Assembly: GCF_905171765.1 (NCBI RefSeq)
Contig: NC_053392.1
Coordinates: 507,142,556-507,206,555, forward strand
Source of the DNA: Bufo bufo
Lineage: Eukaryota; Chordata; Amphibia; Anura; Bufonidae
DNA length: 64,000 nucleotides
Direction: 5' to 3'
Part shown: in pieces, positions 23,641 through 36,112 of the stretch
Position numbering within the stretch: position 1 is the stretch's first letter
Layout: each line of letters starts with the position of its first letter
Translations under genes and position numbers: made by a program
The notes under the pieces: generated by a model
What the model was told of the DNA's origin: nothing
Seen by the model: the letters and a program-made list of their open reading frames with translations, nothing else
The model's database searches: none

Positions 23641-23758
23641 GGTTCATTCAACTTTGGGTTGCCCCGCAATATAATGGTAAAATGAAATTAAAAATAGTAT
23701 TGAATGAGGAAGTGCTCTGGAGTAGAATAATATATTGTTAAGGGGAGGTAGTTAATAT

Positions 23759-26700
23759 CTAATCTGCACAAGGGATGGACAGGTCCTGTGGGATCCATGC
23801 CTGGTTCATTTTTATGAACGTCAGCTTGTCCACATTGGCTGTAGACAGGCGGCTGCGTTTGTCTGTAATGACGCCCCCTGCCGTGCTGAATACACGTTCA
23901 GCAAAAACGCTGGCTGCCGGGCAGGCCAGCACCTCCAAGGCATAAAAGGCTAGCTCTGGCCACGTGGACAATTTGGAGACCCAGAAGTTGAATGGGGCCG
24001 AACCATCAGTCAGTACGTGGAGGGGTGTGCACAGGTACTGTTCCACCATGTTAGTGAAATGTTGCCTCCTGCTAACACGTTCCGTATCAGGTGGTGGTGC
24101 ACTTAGCTGTGGCGTGTTGACAAAACTTTTCCACATCTCTGCCATGCTAACCCTGCCCTCAGAGGAGCTGGGCGTGACACAGCTGCGTTGGCGACCTCTT
24201 GCTCCTCCTCTGCCTTCGCCTTGGGCTTCCACTGGTTCCCCTGTGACATTTGGGAATGCTCTCAGTAGCGCGTCTACCAACGTGCGCTTGTACTCGCGCA
24301 TCTTCCTATCACGCTCCAGTGTAGGAAGTAAGGTGGGCACATTGTCTTTGTACCGGGGATCCAGCAGGGTGGCAACCCAGTAGTCCGCACACGTTAAAAT
24401 GTGGGCAACTCTGCTGTCGTTGCGCAGGCACTGCAGCATGTAGTCGCTCATGTGTGCCAGGCTGCCCAGAGGTAAGGACAAGCTGTCCTCTGTGGGAGGC
24501 GTATCGTCATCGTCCTGTGTTTCCCCCCAGCCACACACCAGTGATGGGCCCGAGCTGCTTTGGGTGCCACCCCGCTGTGAACATGCTTCATCCTCATCCT
24601 CCTCCACCTCCTCCTCATCCTCGTCCTCCTCGTCCTCCAGTAGTGGGCCCTGTCTGGCCACATTTGTACCTGGCCTCTGGTGTTGCAAAAAACCTCCCTC
24701 TGAGTCACTTCGAAGAGACTGGCCTGAAAGTGCTAAAAATGACCCCTCTTCCTCCTCTTCCTCCTGGGCCACCTCCTCTTCCATCATCGCCCTAAGTGTT
24801 TTCTCAAGGAGACATAGAAGTGGTATTGTAACGCTGATAACGGCGTCATCGCCACTGGCCATGTTGGTGGAGTACTCGAAACAGCGCAACAGGGCACACA
24901 GGTCTCGCATGGAGGCCCAGTCATTGGTGGTGAAGTGGGTCTGATCCGCAGTGCGTCTGACCCGTGCGTGCTGCAGCTGAAACTCCACTATGGCCTGCTG
25001 CTGCTCGCACAGTCTGTCCAGCATATGCAAGGTGGAGTTCCACCTGGTGGGCACGTCGCATATGAGGCGGTGAGCGGGAAGGCCGAAGTTACGCTGTAGC
25101 GCAGACAGGCGAGCAGCGGCAGGGTGTGAACGCCGGAAGCGCGAACAGACGGCCCGCACTTTATGCAGCAGCTCTGACATGTCGGGGTAGTTGCGAATGA
25201 ACTTCTGCACCACCAAATTCAGCACATGCGCCAGGCAAGGGATGTGCGTCAAACCGGCTAGTCCCAGAGCTGCAACGAGATTTCGCCCATTATCGCACAC
25301 CACCAGGCCGGGCTTGAGGCTCACCGGCAGCAACCACTCGTCGGTCTGTTGTTCTATACCCCGCCACAACTCCTGTGCGGTGTGGGGCCTGTCCCCCAAA
25401 CATATGAGTTTCAGAATGGCCCGCTGACGTTTACCCCGTGCTGTGCTGAAGTTGGTGGTGAAGGTGTGTGGCTGACTGGATGAGCAGGTGGAAGAAGAGG
25501 AGGAGGAAGCTGAGTAGGAGGAGGAGGAGACAGGGCCAAAGAATGTTGCCCTGCGATCCTTGGCGGCGGAAGGACGTGCGCCAAATAGCTCTCCGCCTGG
25601 GGCCCAGCCGCCACTACATTTACCCAGTGTGCAGTTAGGGAGATATAGCGTCCCTGGCCGTGCTTACTGGTCCACGTATCTGTGGTTAGGTGGACCTTGC
25701 CACAGATGGCGTTTCGCAGTGCACACTTGATTTTATCAGACACTTGTTTGTGCAGGGAAGGCACGGCTCTCTTGGAGAAGTAGTGCCGACTGGGAACAAC
25801 AAACTGTGGGACAGCAAGCGACATGAGCTGTTTGAAGCTGTGTGTGTCCACCTGCCTAAATGACAGCATTTCATAGGCCAGTAGTTTAGAAATGCTGGCA
25901 TTCAGGGCCAGGGATCGAGGGTGGCTAGGTGAGAATTTACGCTTTCTCTCAAATGTTTGTGAGATGGAGAGCTGAACGCTGCCGTGTGACATGGTTGAGA
26001 TGCTTGGTGACGCAGGTGGTGGTGTTGGTGGTACATCCCATGTTTGCTGGGCGGCAGGTGCCAACGTTCCTCCAGAGGCGGAGGAAGAGGCCGAGGCGGC
26101 AGCAGCAGAAGAGGTAGCAGGGGGAGCCTGAGTGACTTCCTTGTTTTTAAGGTGTTTACTCCACTGCAGTTCATGCTTTGCATGCAGGTGCCTGGTCATG
26201 CAGGTTGTGCTAAGGTTCAGGACGTTAATGCCTTGCTTCAGGCTCTGATGGCACAGCGTGCAAACCACTCGGGTCTTGTCGTCAGCACATTGTTTGAAGA
26301 AGTGCCATGCCAGGGAACTCCTTGAAGCTGCCTTTTGGGTGCTCGGTCCCAGATGGCGGCGGTCAGTAGCAGGCGGAGTCTCTTGGCGGCGGGTGTTCTG
26401 ATTTTGCCCACTGCTCCCTCTTTTGCTACGCTGTTGGCTCGGTCTCACCACTGCCTCTTCCTCCGAACTGTGAAAGTCAGTTGCACGACCTTCATTCCAT
26501 GTGGGGTCTAGGACCTCATCGTCCCCTGCATCGTCTTCCACCCAGTCTTGATCCCTGACCTCCTGTTCAGTCTGCACACTGCAGAAAGACGCAGCAGTTG
26601 GCACCTGTGTTTCGTCATCATCAGAGACGTGCTGAGGTGGTATTCCCATGTCCTCATCATCAGGAAAAATAAGTGGTTGTGCGTTAGTGCATTCTATCTC

Positions 26701-27162
26701 TTCCACCCCTGGGGAAGGGCTAGGTGGATGCCCTTGGGAAACCCTGCCAGCAGAGTCTTCAAACAGCATAAGAGACTGCTGCATAACTTGAGGCTCAGAC
26801 AGTTTCCCTGATATGCATGGGGGTGATGTGACAGACCGATGGGCTTGATTTTCATGCGCCATCTGTGCGCTTTCTGCAGAAGACTGGGTGGGAGATAATG
26901 TGAACGTGCTGGATCCACTGTCGGCCACCCAATTGACTAATGCCTGTACCTGCTCAGGCCTTACCATCCTTAGAACGGCATTGGGCCCCACCAAATATCG
27001 CTGTAAATTCTGCTGGCTACTGGGACCTGAGGTAGTTGGTTCACTAGGACGTGTGGCTGTGGCAGAACGGCCACGTCCTCTCGCAGCACCAGAGGGTCCA
27101 CTAACACCACCACGACGATGTCCACGTCCGCGTCCGCGTCCCTTATTAGATGTTTAACTCAT
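23759..27162 (-). pseudogene. hAT transposase 1 (BED finger, hATC), two lesions
   Basis: Transposase for cut-and-paste of the surrounding element. From ATG at 27162 it reads: a Gly/Arg-rich N-terminus, an acidic low-complexity region, a BED-type zinc finger with VVCTLCHQ and HLHAKH (about 26170-26290), the first catalytic Asp block LTTDTWTS (about 25665-25690), the second Asp block VVCDNGRNL (about 25290-25315), the conserved PCLAHVLNL (about 25220-25245), an acidic insert (24600-24800), and the C-terminal hAT dimerisation block with FAERVFSTAGG and RLSTANVDK (about 23810-23920). Lesions: codon 3 is TAA, and a single-base frameshift lies at about 25540-25590 where the reading shifts within a Ser-rich stretch. 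About 1130 codons, long for hAT. Confidence 0.92.
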
Positions 27163-27183
27163 TGTTCCCGTTCACCACAATTT

Positions 27184-29370
27184 TGAGAATGGCAAATTTG
27201 GGAATGCTTTTTCAACCCAGAACAAAAAGTCTGCTTTTACGGTCACTACAAATAACTTGACCAGCTAAAACTGTGCAGATTTGGTTGAATAGAGATGTGA
27301 GACCTGTTTTTTTTTGCGCTGTGTGACAGTTATAGGTTTAATCACAGAATGACACTTCTATCAGCACGCTAGCGTGTGTCTTAGGTTTTTCTGAATGACA
27401 CTATCAATACCTTCAATGTAAGATTTTCTTTTTGGGATAGATTTCAAGTAGGCCTCAAATACCACAAACTAGTTATTTTCAGAATGGCAAATTTGGGAAT
27501 GCTTTTTCAACCCAGAACAAAAAGTCTGCTTTTACGGTCACTACAAATAACTTGACCAGCTAGAACTGTGCAGATTTGGTTGAATAGAGATGTGAGACCT
27601 GTTTTTTTTTTGCGCTGTGTGACAGTTATAGGTTTAATAACAGAATGACACTTCTATCAGCACGCTAGCGTGTGTCTTAGGTTTTTCTGAATGACACTAT
27701 CAATACCTTTAATGTAAGATTTTCTTTTTGGGATAGATTTCAAGTAGGCCTCAAATACCACAAACTAGTTATTTTGAGAATGGCAAATTTGGGAATGCTT
27801 TTTCAACCCAGAACAAAAAGTCTGCTTTTACGGTCACTACAAATAACTTGACCAGCTAAAACTGTGCAGATTTGGTTGAATAGAGATGTGAGACCTGTTT
27901 TTTTTTGCGCTGTGTGACAGTTATAGGTTTAATCACAGAATGACACTTCTATCAGCACGCTAGCGTGTGTCTTAGGTTTTTCTGAATGACACTATCAATA
28001 CCTTCAATGTAAGATTTTCTTTTTGGGATAGATTTCAAGTAGGCCTCAAATACCACAAACTAGTTATTTTGAGAATGGCAAATTTGGGAATGCTTTTTCA
28101 ACCCAGAACAAAAAGTCTGCTTTTACGGTCACTACAAATAACTTGACCAGCTAAAACTGTGCAGATTTGGTTGAATAGAGATGTGAGACCTGTTTTTTTT
28201 TGCGCTGTGTGACAGTTATAGGTTTAATCACAGAATGACACTTCTATCAGCACGCTAGCGTGTGTCTTAGGTTTTTCTGAATGACACTATCAATACCTTC
28301 AATGTAAGATTTTCTTTTTGGGATAGATTTCAAGTAGGCCTCAAATACCACAAACTAGTTATTTTGAGAATGGCAAATTTGGGAATGCTTTTTCAACCCA
28401 GAACAAAAAGTCTGCTTTTACGGTCACTACAAATAACTTGACCAGCTAAAACTGTGCAGATTTGGTTGAATAGAGATGTGAGACCTGTTTTTTTTTGCGC
28501 TGTGTGACAGTTATAGGTTTAATCACAGAATGACACTTCTATCAGCACGCTAGCGTGTGTCTTAGGTTTTTCTGAATGACACTATCAATACCTTCAATGT
28601 AAGATTTTCTTTTTGGGATAGATTTCAAGTAGGCCTCAAATACCACAAACTAGTTATTTTGAGAATGGCAAATTTGGGAATGCTTTTTCAACCCAGAACA
28701 AAAAGTCTGCTTTTACGGTCACTACAAATAACTTGACCAGCTAAAACTGTGCAGATTTGGTTGAATAGAGATGTGAGACCTGTTTTTTTTTGCGCTGTGT
28801 GACAGTTATAGGTTTAATCACAGAATGACACTTCTATCAGCACGCTAGCGTGTGTCTTAGGTTTTTCTGAATGACACTATCAATACCTTCAATGTAAGAT
28901 TTTCTTTTTGGGATAGATTTCAAGTAGGCCTCAAATACCACAAACTAGTTATTTTCAGAATGGCAAATTTGGGAATGCTTTTTCAACCCAGAACAAAAAG
29001 TCTGCTTTTACGGTCACTACAAATAACTTGACCAGCTAAAACTGTGCAGATTTGGTTGAATAGAGATGTGAGACCTGTTTTTTTTTGCGCTGTGTGACAG
29101 TTATAGGTTTAATCACAGAATGACACTTCTATCAGCACGCTAGCGTGTGTCTTAGGTTTTTCTGAATGACACTATCAATACCTTCAATGTAAGATTTTCT
29201 TTTTGGGATAGATTTCAAGTAGGCCTCAAATACCACAAACTAGTTATTTTCAGAATGGCAAATTTGGGAATGCTTTTTCAACCCAGAACAAAAAGTCTGC
29301 TTTTACGGTCACTACAAATAACTTGACCAGCTAAAACTGTGCAGATTTGGTTGAATAGAAATGTCAGGTC
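27184..29370 (-). repeat. 296-bp tandem array in hAT 1
   Basis: Seven full units and one partial unit of about 296 bp start at about 27185, 27480, 27776, 28071, 28367, 28663, 28958 and 29253, each beginning GAATGGCAAATTTGGGAATG. Units are almost identical, so the array expanded or homogenised recently. It lies just upstream of the transposase start and may carry transposase-binding or promoter sequence (inference). Confidence 0.93.
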
Positions 29371-29374
29371 TATT

Positions 29375-29615
29375 TTTTAGGCGCTGGGTGACAGGCTCAA
29401 CTTGCCCCTGATGTAATATATGGCCAAAAAATAACCACACTGTTGATGGTTAAATGCACTTGGGTGACACAGGCTCAGCCTGCAGCTGATGTAGTATATG
29501 GCCAAAAAATAACCAGACTGTTGATGGTTAAATGCACTTCGGTGACACAGGCTCAGCCTGCAGCTGATGTAGGATATAGTACAAAATAACCACACTATCG
29601 ATGGTTAAATACACT
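29375..29615 (-). repeat. About 86-bp tandem repeats in hAT 1
   Basis: Three diverged units containing GATGGTTAAATGCACTT, GGTGACACAGGCTCA and ATATGGCCAAAAAATAACCA, directly outside the 296-bp array. Confidence 0.8.
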
Positions 29616-30229
29616 TGGTGATAGCTCGTGCTGGCGCACCACAAGTCACAAAATGGCCGCCGATCACCCCAGAAAAAAAGTGATCTAAAAACGCTCTGGT
29701 CAGCCTCAAAAAAGTGAGCAAGTCAATAATAGCACTTCAATGATCCACAGCTGCAGATCGATCACAGAATGAAGTCTTTTGGAGGAGTTAATCTGCCTAA
29801 TCTCGCCCTAACGTCGCAGCTGCAACCTCTCCCTATACTGATCATAGCAGAGTGACGTGCGGCGCTACGTGACTCCAGCTTAAATAGAGGCTGGGTCACA
29901 TGGTGCACTGGCCAATCACAGCCATGCCAATAGTAGGCATGGCTGTGATGGCCTCTTGGGCCAAGTAGTATGACGCTTGTTGATTGGCTGCTTTGCAGCC
30001 TTTCAAAAAGCGCCAAGAAAGCGCCGAACACCGAACCCGAACCCGGACTTTTACGAAAATGTTCGGGTTCGGGTCCGTGTCACGGACACCCCAAAATTCG
30101 GTACGAACCCGAACTATACAGTTCGGGTTCGCTCATCCCTATTTACAGACCCAAAAGTCCTTTTAAGGACTGTTGTGTGTGGCAGCAATATCTATTTTTA
30201 GCACATCCTGCAATAAATAGCGTGCAATA

Positions 30230-32030
30230 GTTAGACCGCTGCAGACAGTGACATTAGCTGAGCCACATCTCCTGTGTGAAGTGTGCGCATCCAAAATATA
30301 GTTGTGACATCCAGTGTACTTTTTCCGTAGACGGTGTTTGCTGCGGACAGTGTTATTAGCTGCGCCACATCTGCAGTGTAAAGTGTGCACATCCCAAAAA
30401 TATCTGTGATATCTAGTGTACTTTTTCCATAGACAGTGTCCGCTGCGGACAGTGACATTAGCTGCGCCACATCTCCAGTGTAAAGTGTGCACATCCCAAA
30501 AATATCTGTGATATCTAGTGTACTTTTTCCATAGACAGTGTCCGCTGCGGACAGTGACATTAGCTGTGCCACATCTCCAGTGTAAAGTGTGCGCATCCAA
30601 AAATATCTGTGACATCCAGTGTACTTTTTCCGTAGACGGTGTCTGCTGTGGACCGTGACATTAGCTGCGCCACATCTCCAGTGTGAAGTGTGCGCATCCA
30701 AAAAATATCTGTGACATCCAGTGTACTTTTTCCGTAGACGGTGTCTGCTGCGGACAGTGACATTACCAGAACCACATCTGCAGTGTAACATGTGCGCCGA
30801 AAAAATGTATCTGTGACATACAGTGTACTTTTTAAATAGACGGTGTCCGCTTCTGACAGTGACATTACCAGTGCCACATCTGCAGTGTAACGTGTGTGCG
30901 CAAAAAAATGTATCTGTGACATATAGTGTACTTTTTAAATAGACGGTGTCCGCTTCTGACAGTGACATTACCAGTGCCACATCTGCAGTGTAAAGTGTGT
31001 GCGCAAAAAAATGTATCTGTGACATACAGTGTACTTTTTCAATAGATGGTGTCCACTTCAGACAGTGACATTACCAGTGCCACATCTCCAGTGTAACGTG
31101 TGCACTTAAAAAAAATGTATCTGTGACATACAGTGTAATTTTTCAATAGACGTTGTCCGCTTCTGACAGTGACATTACCAGTGCCACATCTGCAGTGTAG
31201 CGTGTTCGCTTAAAAATGTATCTGTGACATACAGTGTACTTTTTTTAATAGACGGTGTCCGCTTCTGACACTGACATTCATTACCAGTGCCACATCTGCA
31301 GTGTAACGTGTGCGCTGAAAAAATGTATCTGTGACATACAGTGTACTTTTTCATAGACGGTGTCCGCTTCTCACAGTGACATTACCAGTGCCAGATCTGC
31401 AGTGTAGCGTGTTCGCTTAAAAATGTATCTTATCTGTGACATACAGTGTAGTTTTTTAATAGACGGTGTCCGCTTCTGACAGTGACATTACCAGTGCCAC
31501 ATCTCCGGTGTAACAGGTGTGTTAATTTCTTTTATCTGTGACATGCAGTGTACTTTTTCAATAGACGGTGTCCGCTTCTGGCAGTGACATTACCAGTGCC
31601 ACATCTCCAGTGTAACATGTGAGCTTAAAAAATTTATCTGTGACATACAGTATACTTTTTTAATAGACGGTCTCCACTTCTGACAGTGACATTCATTACC
31701 AGTGCCACATCTGCAGTGTAATATGTGCGCTGAAAAAATGTATCTGTGACTTACAGTGTCGTTTTTCAATAGACGGTGTCTGCTTTTGACAGTCACATTA
31801 CCAGTGCCACATCTCCAGTGTAACTTGTGCACTTTAAAAATTTATCTGTGACATTTATCTCAAAGTGTGCGCATCCAAAAAAAAATATCTGTGACATCCA
31901 GTGTACTTTTTCCGTAGACGCTGCGGACAGTGACATTACCGGTGGCACCTCTCCTGTATAACGTTTCCTCATCCCAAATACCTGTGATATTCCCTGTAAT
32001 TTTTTAATAGCCGCTGGTGACAGCATTGAC
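30230..32030 (+). repeat. About 100-bp tandem array, 5' region of hAT 2
   Basis: About eighteen diverged units with GTGACATTACCAGTGCCACATCT (in variants), CAGTGTA, ATCTGTGACATACAGTGTA and TAGACGGTGTCCGC. The units are more variable than those in hAT 1, consistent with hAT 2 being older. The array ends about 130 bp before the transposase start. Confidence 0.9.
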
Positions 32031-32898
32031 ATTATCTACGGGATATATCCTGTGTGACGTTTCCACATCCCAAATACCTTTTTTAATTTGTTTGTGCCTA
32101 CACTTCCAAATCCTACGCTACTGCACATGTGACATACTCTCAAGCATATATAACATTTAATATAAAGAAGGCGAGCAGTAAGGGACGGGGAAGTGGCCAT
32201 GATACTGATGGTGCACGCAGAGGCCGTGGCCCTTGGCGCGGTGAAACTGTGCCTGCTGCAAGAGCAAAAGAAAAACAATCATCCACAATACCTACAGTGC
32301 TGCCCATAATGATTCATACCCATGGCAAATTTTGACTTAAAGTAACTTTTATTCAACTAGCAAGTAATTTTTTGACGGTAAATGACATAGGTGTCTAACA
32401 AAAGATAATAAGACGATGTACAAGAGGCATTATTATGGAAAAAAAAAAACATTTCTCAGCTTTTACTTACATTTGAGCAAAAAAATACAAGATGTTCCGC
32501 ACTGTGGAAAATCTCAGAGGACGTGGTCGGAAGCCAAAAGTGACACCTGTGCTGGCCAGGAGGATAGTTAGAGAGGTGAAAAAGAATCCAAGGATCATCA
32601 CCAAGGCCAACCTGGTGAATCTGGGCTCTGCTGGTGGCAATGTCTCAAGGCAGACAATCCAACGGACACTGCACAATGCAGACCGAGGAGGACACCACTT
32701 CTCCAGATAAGGCACACAAAAGCTCGTTTGGCCTTTGCAAAAGCTCACCTGGACAAAGAAGAAGACTTCTGGTCTTCTGTGTTATGGTCAGATGAAACAA
32801 AAATGTAATTGTTTGGTCACAATTGAAGGGTTAAATAGAATTAGCTGTATAATCTGTATGAAGGACAGGAGGTTGGGTGACATCTTATTGAAGGGTGA

Positions 32899-33863
32899 TG
32901 TCACGGCCATGGCTATGACCGTGACTCCTTAACCGCAAGCGGTTGCCTGCGGTTTGTTTTTGGTAGTTCAACCACAGGTGAGGGCTACTTGTGTGTTGCC
33001 TCACTTGTGGTTGCCGCGGGCAACATGTGGTTGGAGATTGTCGCAGATAGCAGACTGAGCTGGTGCTAGGCAGCTTGCGGCATCTTCATGCGGTTACACC
33101 TAGCAACCTTTATGTTAGGTGTGTGTGTGTATGTTATGCACGTTGTATGTATTGTGTGCACTTCCCGTTTAAGTGGTGTTTTTCCCTTCTGTGGTGTTGG
33201 AAGGGTTAACTCCCTTCCCAGTGTGCGTGTGTGTCACTGGGTGTGTCTGACTGTGGGTGTGGCTTCTTGGCCTATATAGCCTCTCACTTTTGCATGGCTC
33301 AGTAGGTTGCTTCAGTCATGCTGGCTGGAGCAGCCTCCTGTGTTTCTACCTGCCTGTGAGAGCCACCCCTGTGGTCATAAAGATATTGTCGTTATGTTTC
33401 TGTCTTTTTGTATGTCATGTTGTATGTGATGTTCTGTTGGGACCTTCCCTGTTACTTTGTGCAGTTTACGGTTCTGGATTCCTGTTGCACAGGGATCCAG
33501 TCAGCAAGGCTGTGGCAGGTTGGTGGAACTTCTAGTTTGCCTGCCATACCATTAAAGCTGTTTGTGTTCCCCTTTTTCCCAACAGCTTGGCTAGTGAGAC
33601 TCCTGCTCCTCCACGTTTAGGAGGAGTAGGTCGTCTTACCCTTACTCCTAGCGCAGGGACCGGACGGAGGGTGAGTTAGGGATCCGAGGTTCCTGCGCAT
33701 GGGTCCTCCTACCTTTAAGGTCGGCCCATGCAGTTAGGAGTTAGGGTCAGGGTAGGGACGCTGTTAGGAGGTGACCTGCTCCCTATCCTGTTCTCCTGGC
33801 CGAGTAGACCTACAGCATCTGGCATCGCACGGCTGAGGATTTCCCCCATCCTCAGCCGTGACA
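32899..33863 (+). repeat. 5' LTR of non-autonomous element
   Basis: Starts TGTCACGGCCATGGC with a hairpin GTCACGG/CCGTGAC and ends in the hairpin GGCTGAGGAT/ATCCTCAGCC then CCGTGACA. Nearly identical to the copy at 34834; the length difference is mainly in a GT-dinucleotide run near 33121. Confidence 0.93.
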
Positions 33864-33896
33864 GTATGACCACAGAGGCTTCTCGCGTGGCGATCC

Positions 33897-34520
33897 CTCG
33901 AAAGAGGGTAAAGCATGCACCGCTATCTGCGGATGGGGTGCATGCGCGTTCTCCGGAGGGAGAGCGTTATGGGGCTTTCACCATTTACGGCGCGGTGAGT
34001 GGCATTCCCCGCCATTCCTTGCTCACCGTTGTCCGTGTTGGTGTCCCCTTTTGTTTGTCTTTCCCCTCCCCCCCTCCCATTGTTTCTTATGCCTCACCAA
34101 CTTTCCCCTTTTGTTGTTGGGAGGGGCTTTGAGGGGTGGGAGTATCCTTCCCTCGAAAGAGGGTGAAGCATGTACCGCCGTCTTCGTAGGGGTACATGCG
34201 CGCTCTTCGGAGGGAGTGCGTTCTGGGGGTTTCGCCTCTGATGGCGCGGTGAGTGGCATTCCCCGCCATTCCTTCACCGTGCTCTGTCTTGGCGTCCCCT
34301 GATATTTTTATAGCACGTGGTGTTTGTTTGGTGTGCGTTTTTGCATACCTTCGCAAGAGGGTGCAGCATGCAGTGCCATCCCCTTGTGGCCTGCATGCAC
34401 GTTCTCCGGAGGGAGAGCGTCCCGGGGGGATCACCGTTAACGGCACGGTTGGTGGCTTATTCCCCGTCACCTTACCTTCCGTGTCCGTGTTGGTGATCCC
34501 TCATCCCTCTCCATGTTCCC
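33897..34520 (+). repeat. Three internal structured repeats
   Basis: Three related blocks start at about 33897, 34152 and 34350, each with an AAGAGGGT box, a hairpin, a CGGAGGGAG box and a GGTG-rich part. Hairpin stems are GCATGCACC/GGTGCATGC (33913-33945), GCATGTACC/GGTACATGC (34168-34199) and GCATGCAG/CTGCATGC (34366-34398). The stems differ but pairing is kept. Confidence 0.8.
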
Positions 34521-34833
34521 ATCTCTGGTCGTTTGCTGGCAGCACTCCGTAGTGGTCCGGCTGCGTGCTGGTTAGGAGTGTCTGCTGGCAGCGACTGGAG
34601 TGGGGACGTGAGTGGAGAGTCCCCTCATCCACTCTCAGTGGTTCCATTTCCGTGTCGCTGTGTCGGGCTGCAGGCCTCGCTGGACTGGCTGAGTGAGTGC
34701 TGGGAGAGGATGCAGCTGCCAGCGACTTCCTGGGAACCATGTCCTGAGAGTGGACGTTCCCTTCTTCTATCCCCTTGTGTTAGTCTCTCACCAGTTTTCT
34801 TTTTTTTGGTGGGGGGGCTTTGAGGGGTGGGAG

Positions 34834-35794
34834 TGTCACGGCCATGGCTATGACCGTGACTCCTTAACCGCATGCGGTTGCCTGCGGATTGTTTTTGGTA
34901 GTTCAACCACAGGTGAGGGCTACTTGTGTGTTGCCTCACTTGTGGTTGCCGCGAGCAACATGTGGTTGGAGATTTTCGCAGATAGCAGCCTGAGCTGGTG
35001 CTAGGCAGCTTGCGGCATCTTCATGCGGTTACACCTAGCAACCTTTATGTTAGGTGTGTGTATGTTATGCACGTTGTATGTATTGTGTGCACTTCCCGTT
35101 TAAGTGGTGTTTTTCCCTTCTGTGGTGTTGGAAGGGTTAACTCCCTTCCCAGTGTGCGTGTGTGTCACTGGGTGTGTCTGACTGTGGGTGTGGCTTCTTG
35201 GCCTATATAGCCTCTCACTTTTGCATGGCTCAGTAGGTTGCTTCAGTCATGCTGGCTGGAGCAGCCTCCTGTGTTTCTACCTGCCTGTGAGAGCCACCCC
35301 TGTGGTCATAAAGATATTGTCGTTATGTTTCTGTCTTTTTGTATGTCATGTTGTATGTGATGTTCTGTTGGGACCTTCCCTGTTACTTTGTGCAGTTTAC
35401 GGTTCTGGATCCCTGTTGCACAGGGATCCAGTCAGCAAGGCTGTGGCAGGTTGGTGGAACTTCTAGTTCGCCTGCCATACCCGTAAAGCTGTTTGTATTC
35501 CCCTTTTTCCCAACAGCTTGGCTAGTGAGACTCCTGCTCCTCCACGTTTAGGAGGAGTAGGTCGTCTTACCCTTACTCCTAGCGCAGGGACCGGACGGAG
35601 GGTGAGTTAGGGATCCGAGGTTCCTGCGCATGGGTCCTCCTACCTTTAAGGTCGGCCCATGCAGTTAGGAGTTAGGGTCAGGGTAGGGATGCTGTTAGGA
35701 GGTGACCTGCTCCCTATCCTGTTCTCCTGGCCGAGTAGACCTACAGCATCTGGCATCGCACGGCTGAGGATTTCCCCCATCCTCAGCCGTGACA
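34834..35794 (+). repeat. 3' LTR of non-autonomous element
   Basis: Preceded by the purine-rich stretch TTTGAGGGGTGGGAG, a plausible polypurine tract. The same terminal hairpins as the 5' LTR are present. It differs from the 5' LTR by a few substitutions and a GT-repeat length change. Confidence 0.93.
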
Positions 35795-36094
35795 GGTGAC
35801 TATATATACATTTACCTCCTGTCTGTATAAGGAAAAGTTTCTAGTCAGCATTATTATAACAAGAGCTGCCTGTCTGTATAAGGAACTGCTCTTTGTCAGC
35901 ATTATTATAATGAGAGCTGCAGCTATTCTTGTATGTATGCATGAATGTATATAAAGCCCTGTATGACAAGGAATAAATACTGTAGAACTGTTACTGACAT
36001 CATACTGCATTTGTCACTGATAAGTTCTCCAGGCGCCTGTCTTCGGGGACAAAGGAAGGAATCAAGGTGCATTGAGAAGGAAATACACTTTCAG

Positions 36095-36112
36095 TTGGGG
36101 GATCGTCTGCGG
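36095..36112 (+). promoter_or_regulatory. Primer-binding site, tRNA-Pro type
   Basis: Directly after the LTR the sequence reads TTGGGGGATCGTCTGCGG. It matches the proline-tRNA primer-binding pattern of gamma-type retroviruses at most positions, with a few substitutions. Confidence 0.65.

Larger units (their letters stand above)
21701..30141 (-). mobile_element. hAT element 1, nearly complete (TSD TTTACAGA)
   Basis: The ends TAGAGTTGAGCGAAC and, in complement, TAGGGATGAGCGAAC are bounded by identical TTTACAGA at 21693-21700 and 30142-30149. Subterminal words such as CGAACCCGAAC occur near both ends. It carries a long minus-strand transposase (23759-27162), a 141-bp array on its 3' side and 296-bp and 86-bp arrays on its 5' side. 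It is inserted in the 5' region of hAT element 2. Confidence 0.93.
32899..35794 (+). mobile_element. Non-autonomous LTR retrotransposon (TSD GGTGA)
   Basis: Two LTRs (32899-33863, 965 bp; 34834-35794, 961 bp) bound a 970-bp internal region. The 5-bp duplication GGTGA lies at 32894-32898 and 35795-35799. LTRs start TGTCACGG and end CCGTGACA. The internal region has no Gag or Pol coding and consists largely of three related structured repeats. It must have been mobilised in trans (inference). It sits inside the 5' LTR of the ERV, so it is younger. Confidence 0.92.
32824..36093 (+). repeat. 5' LTR of ERV, interrupted
   Basis: The LTR runs 32824-32898 and resumes at 35800-36093; the gap is the younger non-autonomous LTR element. 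The end ACTTTCA precedes the primer-binding site by one base and resembles the distal end CCTTTCA. Native length is about 369 bp. Confidence 0.7.

Noticed and set aside
22068..23674. Frames of 392 and 518 codons
   Set aside because: Shadows of a stop-free 141-bp tandem unit; no start context or domain.
24450..24944. Plus-strand Ser/Pro-rich frames
   Set aside because: Antisense to the acidic and low-complexity part of hAT transposase 1.
30163..31025. Minus-strand frames of 150 and 264 codons
   Set aside because: Periodic shadows of the 100-bp array in the 5' region of hAT 2.
33088..33620. Frames of 60-90 codons repeated at 34998-35551
   Set aside because: They lie in the two LTRs of the non-autonomous element, so duplication does not show coding.
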